Shown: positions 1 through 13,271, counted from the first letter of the stretch. The stretch: DNA of 64,000 nt from Poecilobothrus nobilitatus (GCA_947095535.1 OX352773.1:256951590-257015589); one strand, 5' to 3'. Numbers and translations: made by a program. Notes: generated from the letters alone by a model not told the origin.

Positions 1-365
1 CTTCTGCTAATCAGTATTTTAATGCAACATAATAATTTATTCATTTCATATTTGCCATGCAATGGTTTTTACCCCCGAAAATCTTATTTCTTAAAAAAAG
101 AGAAAATGTTCCAAAAATTGGGTATAAGAAAACCAACTATAGAATCATAAAAATTGACATTTAAAATTTTAATTGAATAAGTTTTTAAATAACTATTTCA
201 CTATATTCTGAATAATCACGTGATTAAGCTATAAAATTGTATTGTCACACGATTGAATTTGTACAAAAATTTAGTGAAAGGGTTAATATTTTTATGATAG
301 GATAATTTTACAAGAAAAATATGTAACACAAACTCACAGTGATTTGATTGCACTACACAAAGCAT

Positions 366-403
366 TAATGTATGTTTACGGTGTCTAATGTATGTTTACG
401 GTC
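366..403. repeat. 20-bp direct repeat, two units
   Basis: The unit TAATGTATGTTTACGGT plus three bases is present twice in tandem, at 366 and 386. It is a simple short duplication with no visible function. Confidence 0.8.
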
Positions 404-882
404 TAAAAATTGATGAATTAATAATTAATGTGTAATAATAATCATTTTAAGAATCGATTAACAAAATTAAATAGCGAATTTATTGTTTAATTACAAATCT
501 GTTATTGTAAAAGGACTAGCACATTTTAACTAAAGAAATATTGGTACTAGGACACAATATTTTAATATTATTTTAAATGATTCCAAATTAAATTACAAAT
601 TATTAAGTTTTCATTCATTTTAATTAATTTTTTCCTAGAGAAATGTACCTACATATATGCATATACTAATTACATGATTTTTAATAATAAAAAATATTTC
701 AAAAAAACCGTCGAAACTTATTTTTATAGTTTTCCATGAATTGAGAAAATAATAAATCAAAAATTATTATTTTATGCCTATAGTAAATATGTTTTATAAA
801 ACAATTTAATAAATCTCTAATAAAAATTTTATTATTTTTATTAGAAAATAGAAAATTAGTTTTATCTGCAAGTTAAAACAAT

Positions 883-1013
883 GGGCCAAATGCATAAAAC
901 TGAGGTTGAACTCAAATCTCATTTTTCCAAACAAATTTTACCCCCAAAATAATAGGTAGTTTTTGTTTGAAAATGTCAAATTTGAGTTCAAGTTGAGATT
1001 GATGCATTCGGCC
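883..1013. repeat. Imperfect inverted repeat, possible MITE remnant
   Basis: The left arm (883-918, starting GGGCCAAATGCAT) and the right arm (978-1013, whose complement starts GGCCGAATGCAT) are similar over about 36 bp, both containing TTGAACTCAAAT. A related half-unit with ATAAAACTTGAACTCAAA lies at about 1080-1170. This could be a decayed miniature inverted-repeat element. No target-site duplication is convincing. Confidence 0.4.
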
Positions 1014-2831
1014 TAATATCCGAACCAACAAATTAATTTCGGATCTAAAATATTTTAAAAAAAAATCTGAACATATTGGGCATTTTGGGTCGTACATAAA
1101 ACTTGAACTCAAAACTTGAACAAATCAGATTTTTAAGTTTAAGCTCATTTTTATCCATTCGATCCATTATTTGTACCAAAAATAAAAGAGTTTTTTTTAC
1201 ATGTATAAACATCAGTGTAGATTTGATGCTTATAAAAATTTTTATAAGCAAAAAATAAACAAACAAATTTGGAAATATGAGACTCCTTAATTTTTTTTGT
1301 CAAAAAAAAAAAAAAAATCCCCTGTTGTTGAAAAATTAAAGAAAAATAAAAGTTATAGAAAATATTGAAAGAAAAATTATAAAAAACAAAAAAATCAATT
1401 TAACAATAATATTAATTATTTATCCATCTCATATATTTTAATCAGAAAGAACCGTCAATTCTTAAAAGTCCCATTCAAATTATCTATTTTCTTTTTTAAG
1501 CTTATTTCAATTTAAAATAAAATCTAATTTCGAAATTTTCATTTATGCATATGTATAATTATGTCATCAAATTTGAAAAAAAAATATATATATATATATT
1601 TTTCATACATATATACATGTTTTACAAGAATATTACATCGTCGTTCCAATCACCTACTGTCAGTATCTTGTGTATTATAGTCTTAAAACATACAACATTC
1701 TTTTTACTTTATTTTTTTTTTTATCTTTTCTTTTTTTAATCAGCGCTATATATAGGTCATCTTAAACATGAAACTGATACAAAAGTATTGTCTTCGTATT
1801 TCTGTTCTGGGATAATTTTTTATCATATGAGAATAAAAAATGTCATTAGAATTTTTGAATATGTTTTAGCACTTTAAAACATAGATTTTTGATATAGTTT
1901 TAATAAAAATTCTGTTACAACATTATGGTTTTACCTTTTTATATAAATAAGTCAAAATTTGTATCCTATTAATTTATTAAATAAATGGATTATTTAGGTA
2001 TATGGTAACAAACTAAGAAATTGTATCTTATAAACAAAATGCCGGGTGCGTGACTACTTTATAAATATTATATTGGTTTGTTTTTAAATTTAGTCAAAAA
2101 AAAATTTTTAAATTAGGCAAATTCAATACTACTTCATGATACATGCCTACAGAAGAGTTCAGTAGTATTGCAGTAAAGAATGAAACTACTCCTATTAATA
2201 TACCAGCTATTTATATGTTTTTTTTTTACAGATTTTAATTTTTAATGTAATATTAAGGATATTATACTGTTTCATAAATTGATGTTTTATTAATGGTTTA
2301 GTGGAAATAAAAAATAACTTAAAAGAATTCATATAATATCTGTAAATAACTATAACCTATATATATTATGTTGCATATACAGTTAATCTTGCACTTTTAT
2401 ATACTTAAAATAATATGTATTTTAAATATTTCTATAGTGTTTATTTTTCAGATAAATAATTTTTAAATTTTATTACCATGGTTTACCATCTTTTCTTTTT
2501 CGTTATTGTAAAATAATTTTTATTAGAGATAATATTTTTTAAAAAAAAATTGCATAAAGTTACTTAAAACAATGCTTGATATTATATTCTCGTACCTATC
2601 AGTCATTAGGTGTTATAACATCATTTTTTTTTTTTTTTTGTTTTCTTTTTACACTCAATAAATCAATCAATCATTTTTTTTTATCTAATACAAATTATAT
2701 ATATATAATTATATATATATACATATATATATGTATATACATATTTAAACATAATATAATTTATGAGATGAATATTTTTTATGTAAAAATAATTGAATTC
2801 CATTAAATTATAAGAAATATTTAAAACTTAC

Positions 2832-2940
2832 AAGTTGAAAATCCAGTGTATATTTGACGTTGTGATGTTGAAGGTATAACAGATATATCACGACTTTCTT
2901 GACGTCTTACAGAACGTATCGCTGGCACATTTGTAATCAT
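2832..2940 (-). CDS. First coding exon of an unidentified gene running off the left edge
   Basis: On the minus strand an ATG at 2940-2938 opens 36 codons plus one base with no stop, and the exon ends exactly at a consensus donor (TT|GTAAGTTT, GT at 2831-2830). The peptide begins MITNVPAIRSVRRQESRDIS and ends in TSQRQIYTGFST. It is hydrophilic and rich in Arg, Ser and Gln, with no signal peptide or membrane segment. The composition is clearly less AT-rich than the flanks, and codon use is balanced, unlike the homopolymer-driven frames elsewhere. The following intron is phase 1 and fills at least 1-2830. I do not recognise the protein; a cytosolic N-terminal tail of a larger channel, transporter or signalling protein would fit, but this is a guess. 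The start was chosen as the only in-frame ATG after the AT-rich upstream DNA, which gives no sign of coding. Confidence 0.65.
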
Positions 2941-4118
2941 ATTTTTGTTTTTTTTTTTTAATTTTAATATAAGTAGAATTTATTTATTAAAAACTTATTT
3001 TAAATTTTTTTTTTTAAATTATTAAAATATATATTTTCTAATTAAATTAATATAAATTATAAAAACTATATATTTTTTTTTATTTTTTAATTATTATATT
3101 ATGTAAAAATTAATTTTTTTTTTCTTTAATACAAATTTAAATATTATCTTTAAATTTTTTTTTTTTTTTTAATACATATTTAAATATTTTTCCCCTTTGA
3201 TTATTTTGACACCATTTTTATTTTTCTTCACTGTACAACAATTTAGAACAACACTAAAATAAAAAATACTGAAACGGAAATGCAATTTTTAATATTTTTA
3301 ACTAAAAAAAAAAAAAAAATAAAAAAAAAAAATTAATATTTTCCGATGGAAAATGAAAATAAACAAATAAAAAAAATATATATATTTATATATGAAGAAA
3401 AACAACGTGCTTTTTCTAAAAAAAAAAAAACCAAAAAAAACGCAACAACAAGAAGAATAGAAAATATAAAAATAATTAAAGCGATAAATTTTTCAATGAT
3501 TCCACGCAACAAATTTTTAATCTAATCATGCATAACTGTTGAAGATTTAATCATAAACTGAATTTTCCAGTCGGAATTTGTTTTAATTTTTTTTTTTCGT
3601 TCTTTTTTTAGTGAGAAAAATTAAATGTTTACCTAAATTTATATAAAAAACAATCATACAAACATTTAATAAGTACCTATATACATATACATATATATAT
3701 ATACATATAAAATATAATTCAGCGTGAAGAAAAATTTTGTTTTGAATTTTTTTTATTTTTGTTGTTTTTTTTTTTGTATGAAGGTTCATATAATACTCTG
3801 GCTATTTTATTAATGTTATTAGTGTTGTATGAAACGAACAATAATGATGCGTGCAAGAATGTTTGATTTGGAAAAATTTCGAAACTATGCGTAAGAGTTT
3901 TCTTTTTCAAATGAATAACATTTAGCAGCAAATGAGTATAAGAGCAATAATTGGCATCGAAAACATCTGCATATAACTTAAGTTACGATTCATAACAAAT
4001 TTTTTTTTTTTTTGGTTTTTCTTATTTTTATTTTTGGTTGTGCTTTTTTTTTGAGTTTAAAAGTTCGAAATAACTTTTTTTTTTTTTTTTGGAAAGAACG
4101 ACTATTTTATATTATATT
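2941..4118. other. Upstream region of the minus-strand gene, AT-rich
   Basis: This should hold the 5' untranslated leader and possibly the promoter of the minus-strand gene. It is mostly A/T homopolymers (for example 3140-3170, 3305-3330, 4070-4090) plus a (TA)n tract near 3680-3710. I see no recognisable core promoter. The two overlapping minus-strand open frames at 3583-3931 are low-complexity. Confidence 0.3.
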
Positions 4119-5112
4119 AAAACAAGGTGGAATGTAAACCAACGGTTTTTAAAAGCGCACATTTTCAAAACTTAATACAAACTGTTTAGAATTGTGAATT
4201 GCACAAAAATTTGAAAATTTCATGTAATAAGAAAAACGTGAAAATAGGACATTTTTGAAATTTTGAGGGGCCGTAAGACCGGAATCCTATATAAATAAGA
4301 AAAGCCGTTAACACACGTAAAAATATAATATTGAACCTTTAATTTTCATGTCTTGCCAAAGAAAAATTTTTACAGGTGCCTAAGTTACAGGTGTCTAAAA
4401 ATAGCAAATTTTCAATTTTTGAGGCGTAATAACTCTAAAAGAGTGGGTGTTACCAAAAAATTTTCTGTGGAAACTTATACTAATTCTAAAATTTCTTTCT
4501 TGTCTCAAAATTTGAGTTTCCTATCTAAAGGCGTGCCGGAGTTATGAAAAAAGAAATTTCATGCAAAATGTGGTTTTCACATAACGGTAAATTTAAATAG
4601 TAAATTATAAAATATTACATAATTGTTTTATATAGATAATAAAATTTTCGATCTTCTGGCGGTTTTAGATTGCAAAACTATTACGCAGAGCCTGAGATAT
4701 ATACATTTGAAAATGGGGCTTTTTCACAATTTTGAAGAGTTGCAACTTTGGAACCCTTTACAACTAAATTAAACCTTTAATACACGTTAAAATATATTAC
4801 TGTAGCTTTAGTTTTTATATCTTACAGTAGTAAAATGTGTACAGGTTTCTAAGTTACAGGTGTTTAAAAATAGCAAATTTTCAATTTTTAAGCCCTAATA
4901 GCTCATAAACAGGGGGTGGTCCAAAAAAATTTTCTGAGCAAACTTATACTAATTCTAAAAGTGGTTTCCTGCCTCAAAATTTCAAGCCTCTATCTAAAAG
5001 CGTGCCGGAGTTATGAAAGTAGAAAAATCATGCAAAATTTGGTTTTCACATAACGGTAAATTTAAATACTAAATTTAACAAAATTGTATAATTTTGATAT
5101 TAATTTACAAAG

Positions 5113-5156
5113 TTAAAGGTAAGGTAAGGTAAAGGTAAGGTAAAGGTTAAGGTAAA
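5113..5156 (+). repeat. TAAGG-type pentamer/hexamer microsatellite inside the family-2 element
   Basis: About eight units of GGTAA or GGTAAA lie between the internal repeats and the tail. The homologous position of the copy near 40445 has no such array, so this expanded locally after the copies separated. It resembles but does not equal the TTAGG insect telomere repeat. Confidence 0.85.
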
Positions 5157-5409
5157 AATCCCTGTCGAATGACGTTTTCAGATTGAAAAAATCTTAAGCA
5201 GAACATAAGATATATGCATTTAAAAATAGGACTTTTTCAAAGTTTGAGGGGATGTATCTCCGTAATGGAGGGGCCTACATGAAAAAGTTGTTCCACAAAA
5301 TTATTTTTTTTATGAGACCTACCCATGGTTAAAAATTTTTTCTCTATCTTTAACGGTGTAGAAGTTTTGTAAACGGATGGACGGACGGACGGACAGAGTG
5401 CAACTAATA

Positions 5410-5444
5410 AGCACATTTTTTCAAAATTTTTTTGGAAATTTGCT
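5410..5444 (+). other. 3' terminal hairpin of the family-2 element
   Basis: AGCACATTT pairs with AAATTTGCT across a T-rich loop, with one mismatch. In the sister copy (40722-40756) the stem is perfect (AGCACATTT/AAATGTGCT), suggesting that the stem is the ancestral, selected structure. Confidence 0.7.
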
Positions 5445-5840
5445 AAAAAACAAAATAAGAAAAATCATTATTTGCCTTTTCTTGTTTTATTTTGTGTGAG
5501 TTAATTTTATTTATGTGTAAACAAAAATCTGGTATAGGCTTTTATCTAACATTTTAAAAATTTCTCTTTTATGAAAAAAAAAGAATAGTTACCATATTAA
5601 TGCTGATACAATGTTACCATGAGAAATAAGAAAATTAAGGGAAAATATTAATACTTAATTTAAAATTTATTGTAAGATAATTTGGTTCCTTTACTATGCA
5701 CCTTAGTATATGTTGTGTTTTAAAAGGGCCACTCTACATATCTTGAGAACTAAAACATTGAAAACCAAAATCTTAAAAACCCCAAACCTTTTATGAGATT
5801 AATCTTGAAAAAAAAAATCTAGCAAAAAAATTTGGCTCTA

Positions 5841-6100
5841 CTATGGTAAATGTTGTACCCGCGTAGGTACAACATTTATATAATTGGTTAAATTATATAA
5901 TCTATATATATCTTACAGATTATCAGATATAACGGTTTTTATATAAAAACACTAAAACAACAAGGATGCTTTCAAATATCCTTTTCTTCCTTAAAAGATA
6001 AAATACGCCATTAAGGACATACATTTTTGGAAAGGTGGTAACACCAAGTATCTTTCAGATATAGTCATTTAGTCCTACGCGGGTACAACATTTACCATAG
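5841..6100. mobile_element. Mariner-type MITE, 260 bp, perfect terminal inverted repeats
   Basis: The element starts CTATGGTAAATGTTGTACCC and ends with its exact complement; the arms match over about 27 bp. It is flanked on both sides by TA (5839-5840 and 6101-6102), the target duplication of Tc1/mariner transposases. The left arm also contains a palindrome around GTTGTACC/GGTACAAC. The interior is non-coding and AT-rich. Perfect arms suggest a fairly recent insertion. Confidence 0.85.
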
Positions 6101-9100
6101 TATCCCCAAAAATTTTTTTGATACAAAATATTGAAAACTAAAATCTGTTTGGTACAAAATTTAAAAAAAAATATATGAATTGAACTTTTTTGTTATAAAA
6201 TTCACCAAAATTTGTTTCAAGATTAATATTATCTACGAGTCTGGTATGAAAAGTTCAAATTGTTAATCCCACTTATCAAAATCCCGCCAAATAAATAATT
6301 GAAAATCTGATTTTGGCATCAGACTTTGCATACAATTAAATCATCTTTATTTTACATTTTTTTTTAACCTTTTATTAACCTTTTTCATAGTTATTAGTTT
6401 CAAAACACACAGTCCCAATTTAAAAAAAATATAATAATAATATAGAAATAGAAATAATTACTCTCATGATAAAATTCTAGATTTAATCATTCAAGATTGT
6501 GTCTCAAAAGACTTTGTTCGTATATAAAAAGATTAAAAAAAAAAAATTTTAAAGATAACATGCTGCTTCCGTTTTGGAGCCTAACCTAGATTCAGCTTTT
6601 AACCTAACCTAAATTTAGTAATCCATTTTTTACAAGAAATAAAAATTTTAAATTGTAACCATATTTTGTAGAAAACTAAAAATATAAAAAATTAAAATAA
6701 TATTATACTAGGCTGTGTACATACTAAAACAACATACAGCTCAGGTTGGTTGGTTCACTTGAAAAGCAACATTTTACAGATTAAAAAACAAAAACAATTT
6801 TTCATGTTTTGTTAGCAATTTAATCAATGACTCAGTATTTAAGTCATCCGGCTTTCATTCGTAAAGTCTCAAGTTTAAAACTCAATCAGGTCAATCAAAT
6901 AAAAAATACAAATACCGTTAAGAAATTAGTAATAGTAGGTTGCCAAAATGTCTAACAGGTAAAAGATTCGTAAAATATATGACTAGTTCTAAACCTGCGC
7001 TTTTGATAACGGTTAGAAAAAGTTGAAGCTCAAAATCACAATAAACGCAAACATTCAATATATGTTCGTCTTTTTAAAATTAATACTATGGTAACTTTAA
7101 TAATTAATAAAATAAACAAACAAAAAAAAAAAAAAACCATTTTATAGTTAAGGTGATTTTAACGTATTTTTGTACTTTGTTGATTTGATCTATTCTACGA
7201 GTATATTCTATTTATTTTATTGTTTTTATTTTAATGTTTTTAGATATAGAATATAGCATCCAATCTTAATTCATGTTAAGATTATAAGAGATTTTTTTTT
7301 TTTTTTTTTTTGTTTTTTAGTTGAGAAAATCCAGAAAATTTACATTAAGATTTATTTATTGTTTTGATTAAATTCATTCTAATGAAAATATGCGATTTTT
7401 GGTTTAATTTTCTTAATGAAAAATCAAAAAAAAAACAAAAAAAAATCGAAAATTAATGAAATTAATTTTAACCTTTATATAAATAGTATATTATTTTAGA
7501 TTAGGTATATGACAAATTTATATTGTTTATATAGGAAATTTCAGAAATGTTTTTGTTAATAGCAAATTATGTCATAGTATTGGTTTTTTTTTTTTTTTTG
7601 AAAATTAGGCTTTTCTATTTTAATTTATAAATATACGTTTTTAATCACATTCTATATATAGTATATAGTATATTAATGTGTAGTATGTATGTTCTAATCA
7701 CATTTTAAAATAACAAAAATTAAGAAAAATTTAAAAAAAACGATGACTTTGATTTAATTTATTAGAATATTATACAAAATAGAGATTAGTCTACAGTTAT
7801 AATGTGAATAGACTTTTAATAATCATTAAATAACCTTGTCATAATCTTTGATTGTAGGCTAATGAATAAAGTGTCATCATACACTTTATAATCTCATAAA
7901 CCAACACATAAAGTTAATGCTAATATATTATTATTTAATAGCTAAATTGTTTTTTGGTTTTATTAGATATTATTAAAGAGGGGTCAAAAAAGAAGAATAA
8001 ACCCGATCATTCATTATATAGTATTATATATGGACGTATACGAGTATAGTTAAAATGATTATAAATTTCAATAAGAAATTATATCAAAATATTTTTTGAA
8101 GCAATCAATTTGTATCAATAAAATTCAATTTGTATCATTTTCAATTAAAAGTGTCCTCTATAAATCATTATTTTGTATTATTTTTTTTTTTTCTGTTTTT
8201 AAGAATTTGTTATATTATTCTCAGGATTTTTATTAATCCGAAAATGTAAAAATGTAATAAATTCTGCTTCTACTCTTAATATTAAATCATGCAGTTCTAT
8301 ATACCCTTTCAGTTTTATTAGTTTTTATAACCTGTTGATTGGCAGATTTACATGTTTACTCTCTAAAAATTTACCAAGATAACACTGTTACCACATGCAA
8401 GGTAACTGTTTTGTTACAATTTTCTCATTTTTCGGGTTTTCAACTATATTCTATAATCAGACCGTAGTATTCAGAAATAAAATTAGTTCTCCAATTTTAC
8501 TTTTGGACAACAGTTTTATGTCTGAGAAGGTTCTTTTATCTGATCTGATTTTCTATCTGATCCCAGCTGATCCATAGAAAAAGTGATAAAAATTTGCAGA
8601 GAGAAAGTGATGGAAAGTCCTCTACATATTCTTTCCGCTTTGAAGGTTTTACACTGTATGTTACAAGAAATAATCTTCATGATTGCATCTTATCTTCTAT
8701 TTCAAGAATTTTACCTTGAACAACATGCGGATTTCAACAAATGTAAATTTTTATTGATTATAAAATATCTGCTTTAATTTTTACAACTTGTCTCTAACTA
8801 ACATTTAAAATCAATAACATATTATTTAGTGGCCAGACAATTAATCGCCCCACATTTTAGAGTTAAATAAAACTATTCATAATAATTAAAAACAACAATT
8901 TTTATAAAAACATTTATTCAATGTAAGAATAAACTTAAAATTCTATTTTGAATTTTATTAAAAGTTAGTATGGTGTTTTCGTATAATTAAAAATAAAAGA
9001 ATTTTTTCAATTAAAGTTGTTAAAAATTTAATAAAAAGAAAGAAAAACACAACAAAAAAAAAAAAAAATACAAAATTAAGAAAATTTATATTTTCTTTTC

Positions 9101-10308
9101 TAATTTAATTAGCGCACCTTCATAGAAATGTTTAAAAATAATAAATAGAAACAAAGAACTAATAAATTAAAAAAGGTGGAAAAAGAAGAGAAATAACATT
9201 TTCCGGACTTTTTTTTTTTTTTTTTCTTTCAGTTTTTCATTTAAAATTATGTAGAAAAGTAAAAAAAACAAAACAAGATAACATAACATAACATTCTATC
9301 CGGCACTTGGTACATAACATACATATTATTATATATTTATATATACATATATAATATAATATGTATATTAGGTATTTTTAATTTTATTCTAAATGAACAA
9401 TGAAACAAAAACAACAAAAACAAATTACATTGACAGTGACAGAAATTTTATATTCTTCTGTTATTTTATTGTTTTTGTAGTTGAATAATGATAACAGGTG
9501 TATTATAGGCATTCTAAAAACTCTGATAAATTTTTTTTTTCTCTTTATACTTTTCTCTTTTTATTTACAAAATTAAAATCATTTTTTTTTAACTTCTACA
9601 TAAAAATGATCAAGTCAAAGGTGTTTTCTTCAAAAGTATATGTATGTATGGCTATTTACCTATAATAATAAATTGTGGTGTATATAAATTAGATATATAG
9701 TATACATATATTATATTCATGTACATGTATATCAAGAGAATTTTACTGATTAAATACTTTTCTTTTTACTTTTGAAAATGGCGAATTGGCTGACTTAATA
9801 ATGTAAAGTGGTTGTTGACAAAATCTGTCGATATAAAGGGAGGCAGTCGCTACAAGTTTTTCTGTTTTTTTTGTTTTTTTGTTTTTTGTTGTTGTTTTGT
9901 TTGATTATTTTTCTGAAAAGTGACAGATGTCTCAAGAGATCGTGTTGTATACTTGTATAATATTTTGTTTTTTTAATTTATGTATGTTAAATATTTTTAA
10001 GGTATTAAATTATTGCAGTACTCACATATAAATGATTGAACTTTATGATTTTTTGAAATGAACTTTATGATTTTGCAAGCGGAGGGAATTTAGACACATG
10101 ACAAAAATCATTCTTTTTCTGTTAATATGAAATTATTTATTTTTTAATCGTAATTATTTTTTTTAAATTTTTAATATAATTGAAGTATAATTTAAATTAT
10201 TGGTATTTAAAATATGAGTAGAATATGTAGTCACTTTTAAATTCGTCAAAGAAAAAGATACAAAAATATTATTTTACTTTTTTTATTGTTCATATTTATA
10301 TTAAATTT
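6101..10308. other. AT-rich non-coding DNA, no gene seen
   Basis: No exon, RNA gene or clear element is visible. Open frames at 8395-8577 and 8583-8777 are a little less repetitive than average but lack splice sites, family motifs or a partner. A short direct duplication (GAACTTTATGATTTT, about 10036-10072) is present. The segment probably lies between the two divergent genes and may contain promoter elements I cannot recognise. Confidence 0.3.
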
Positions 10309-10496
10309 TTTGTTTTGTTTTTTTTTTTTTTAATGGATTTCTCTGCCACATAAATGTGGACAGGAAATTACACAGCCTTTTATGTTCAGGCGTGGCTGTA
10401 AATGTCATAAGGGTGAATAACTCTTACGACGTGTGTGAGATTCGAAACCACACTCCCTCGGTGTTTACATCGTATTTTATACGTTATTACCCACTA
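10309..10496 (-). mobile_element. tRNA-derived SINE, family A, 5'-truncated copy
   Basis: Read on the minus strand it carries an A-box-like start, GAGGGAGTGTGG, a B-box-like TTCGAATC motif in slightly altered form, the shared body with ACATTTACAGCCACGCCTGA and TCCTGTCCACATTTATGTGG, and a poly(A) tail (the T run 10309-10332). The first bases of the head are missing at 10496, where it runs into A-rich DNA. Confidence 0.85.
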
Positions 10497-11154
10497 AAAA
10501 AAAATGTGTGCTACTTTCTCTATCCCTTCATCTGTCTGTCTGTCCATTTATCTACCTATTTTTTCAATTGATTTATAAAATTTCTCTACATCATTTGAGT
10601 AAAGTAACAAAATTTTAGCCATCGATAAATTCCATTTAAAAAATGATACATTTTGTGTAACACTTCATAGTACGAAGATATATTTCCCTCGATTCGAAAA
10701 AAATAATATATTAAACAATTGAACCATTACAATTAAATTTGTTTAGTTTTAAAAAACTTTCTAAAGTGATAATATTTTTAATATTATTATAATATTACTA
10801 TAAATCTTTCTTAGTAAATTAAGAGCCAATTATATTTAATTTAATTAATTTTGTTTTTTATTTTTCCAAAAATTTTACAATATTTTTCAATTTTAATAAT
10901 ATTTAGTTAATATCACCTATATTTAATTTAATTATTACCTTTAATTTAAAAAAAAAAAATTTTAATTTCATTATATTATATTATTAAAAACTATAATTAA
11001 ATCTAATAAATCCTTTTACATTTTAAAAATGATCCTTTACAAATTATTAAATAGATACTTAAAATTTTATTATCTAATTAGTTATTATGAAAAAAATAAT
11101 TTCATTAATTTTTTTATTATTTTAAAATAAATTTCTCTTTTTTATTTATTTTCA
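10497..11154. other. AT-rich non-coding DNA
   Basis: No supported feature. A short CTGT/CATC pyrimidine stretch at about 10520-10555 resembles a decayed tetranucleotide tract. Confidence 0.3.
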
Positions 11155-13271
11155 GATTTGTGAACATTTTGAAATATTGCAAATGAATTTAACACTTCGT
11201 TAAAAGAATAAAAACAAAACCAAGAAAATTAAACTAAACAAAAAAAAAAATTTTTAGTTAAAAAAATAATATTATGTCGTTATTTTCCACCGATATTTTA
11301 ATTAAGTTTTTATATTAAAAACTTTTTTGCAGAAAATATAAAAAAAAAAAATTTGTTTTATTTAATACGTTCTTATATAAAAATAAATATATATGTACAT
11401 ATTTACATATTAGATATTATAAACAGAAATTTTTTGCGATTTTTGTTTTTTTTTTTTTTTTTTTTTTGTAATTCAGGACGTATTAAAAATATTATTAAGT
11501 TTACAAAAATAAAAATATTTTAAAAGGATTAAAAACAAAAACGAAAAATAATAATAATACAGGAAATTACATATAGTATATATATGTATCCTTATATAAA
11601 TTTAAAATTTAATTATAACAAATTATAACGGTAAAACGAACTAAAAAAAAAAATAAAAAATTAACTAAAAAATCAAATCAGAATAAAAAAAACATCTGTG
11701 ATCTTTAATTCTGTTTTTATTAACATTATTATGTACATAAATATTATTTTATGCAGTAAAAGTGGTTGCATCATCATCACCAACAACAACAAAAATTACA
11801 ATAACAGTAACATCAGTGACATCATCAGCTAATAACTAAAATGAGTTAAAACTTAACTAAATTTATATAATAAAAAAAAAAAAAAAAAAAATTTAAACTA
11901 ACTCTGAATATAAAAATAAATTGTATATGTATTAAAAAATCATAGAAAGAAGAGTGAAAAAAAAAATTTTTTTTTTAAAATAAAGAAAAAATCCAGTAGG
12001 TACATATTATACAAAATATAGAAGAAAATATTGAAATTGATTACTTCTATCTTTTACATAAAATACTCATTACCCATATAGGTACTATACAAAAACTTTT
12101 TTTTTTTTTTTCCACTTTCTTTTTTTGTAATTTACTTCTTTTTTTCATTTTTACGTGCATTTGTTACATCCTGCTGTATCAACATCATCATCATTATTAT
12201 CATCTGTTATTATATTCTATATGGTACATTTATAATAGTCCTTAATTAGTTGACTCATGCAAAAATTGTATTTTGTTTTTATATAAAGAATATTTTATGT
12301 AATAAGTATAACATTCGGTATCATAATAATAATAATAATAAAAATAATGTAAATAAATTTTTAATACAACAACAACACACACAACTTCATACTTAATAAA
12401 AAATATCATATTATGCAAGTTACATGAGATTAAAAAAAATTACCGATAGAAAAATTTGAGAAGAAGAAAGAAAGAGAAAAAAAAAAGAATAATAAAAGAA
12501 AAAAATTAATTTCTATTCATTGTAACAGTTAAAGCGTACTGCATTGCTACAACGACAACAACAACAATAAAAACAAAAATAAAATTAACAGAAGAATAAT
12601 AAAAAATAATAATAAAAAAAAAAACTCAGTGGTGGCATATAAAAAAAAAAAATATTATTATTATTAGACACATATCCTTATTACTATAAAATGAGTGTCA
12701 ACTTTATATTAAACATGTAAAAAAGAAAAAAAAAAAACTCAAAATTAAACGAGGAAATTTTATTATGTGGAAATTTTTTTAGCGCATCTTTCTGCACTTA
12801 TTTTTTAAATTTTTTTCGTTTATTTTTTATTTTCCTGTTATATATTTTGTGATTAAAAAAAAAAAAAAACAAAAAGTAAAACGTGTATTCATCACGAGGA
12901 AAAAAATATAATTTTTTCAAGTAGAATAAAAAGGAAGTACACTCATACAAACAAAGAAAAAAAAAAAAAAAAAAACTGTATATATAATAGAAAAATGAAT
13001 AAATTTTTTTGAGTGGAAATTTTTTTTTATTAACTTTAAAACTCCTTTGTACTATTTATATACTTATAATAAACGTGAAATTTTTATAATATATAATATA
13101 TAGAAAAAAAATAATATGTATATAATACATATATATATGTATGTATATTTAATAAAATAAATTAAAATAATATTTTAAAATTAAACAAAAAATAAAAACA
13201 TAAATATAAAATATAAAAGAATTTTTAAATAATAATAATAAAAAAAAAAAAAATAAAATAAAAAGTCAGAT
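11155..13271 (+). other. Possible 5' untranslated region of the plus-strand gene
   Basis: A polypyrimidine tract ending TTTATTTTCAG at about 11154 could be a 3' splice site. The DNA from there to the ATG at 13272 is rich in CAA/ACA, CAT and AAT strings (for example 11760-11830, 12360-12390, 12545-12600), as is common in long untranslated leaders of insect genes. There are many upstream ATGs. This is inference only; it may equally be intergenic. Confidence 0.2.

Larger units (their letters stand above)
1..2831. other. AT-rich non-coding DNA, presumed intron of the minus-strand gene
   Basis: This stretch lies downstream of the splice donor at 2830-2831 on the minus strand, so it should be intron of the gene whose first coding exon is 2832-2940. 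I see long A and T runs, (TA)n tracts near 1582-1600 and 2695-2745, and no credible further exon. The small open frames here are low-complexity or fall in the diverged repeat at 883-1170. Confidence 0.4.
4119..5488 (+). mobile_element. Helentron-like nonautonomous element, family 2, most complete copy
   Basis: The unit starts near AAAACAAGGTGGAATGTAAA and shares almost all its sequence with 39922-40757 (same strand) and 39107-39554 (opposite strand). It contains two diverged internal repeats about 465 bp apart (each with the motif CTAAGTTACAGGTG, near 4380 and 4850). It then has a tail with a GGAC tract (5374-5396) and a terminal hairpin (5410-5444). AAAACAAG at the start is mirrored by CTTGTTTT at 5481-5488. 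Tandem internal repeats, a tetranucleotide tract, a 3' hairpin and short subterminal inverted repeats are known features of DINE-1/Helentron-type elements; the class assignment is inference. The open frame at 4353-4547 is a by-product. Confidence 0.6.

Noticed and set aside
5113..5156. Interstitial telomere sequence
   Set aside because: The units are GGTAA/GGTAAA rather than TTAGG, and the array lies inside a transposon copy.
8395..8777. Two adjacent plus-strand frames as a small gene
   Set aside because: No splice sites, no motif, and lengths expected by chance over 64 kb.
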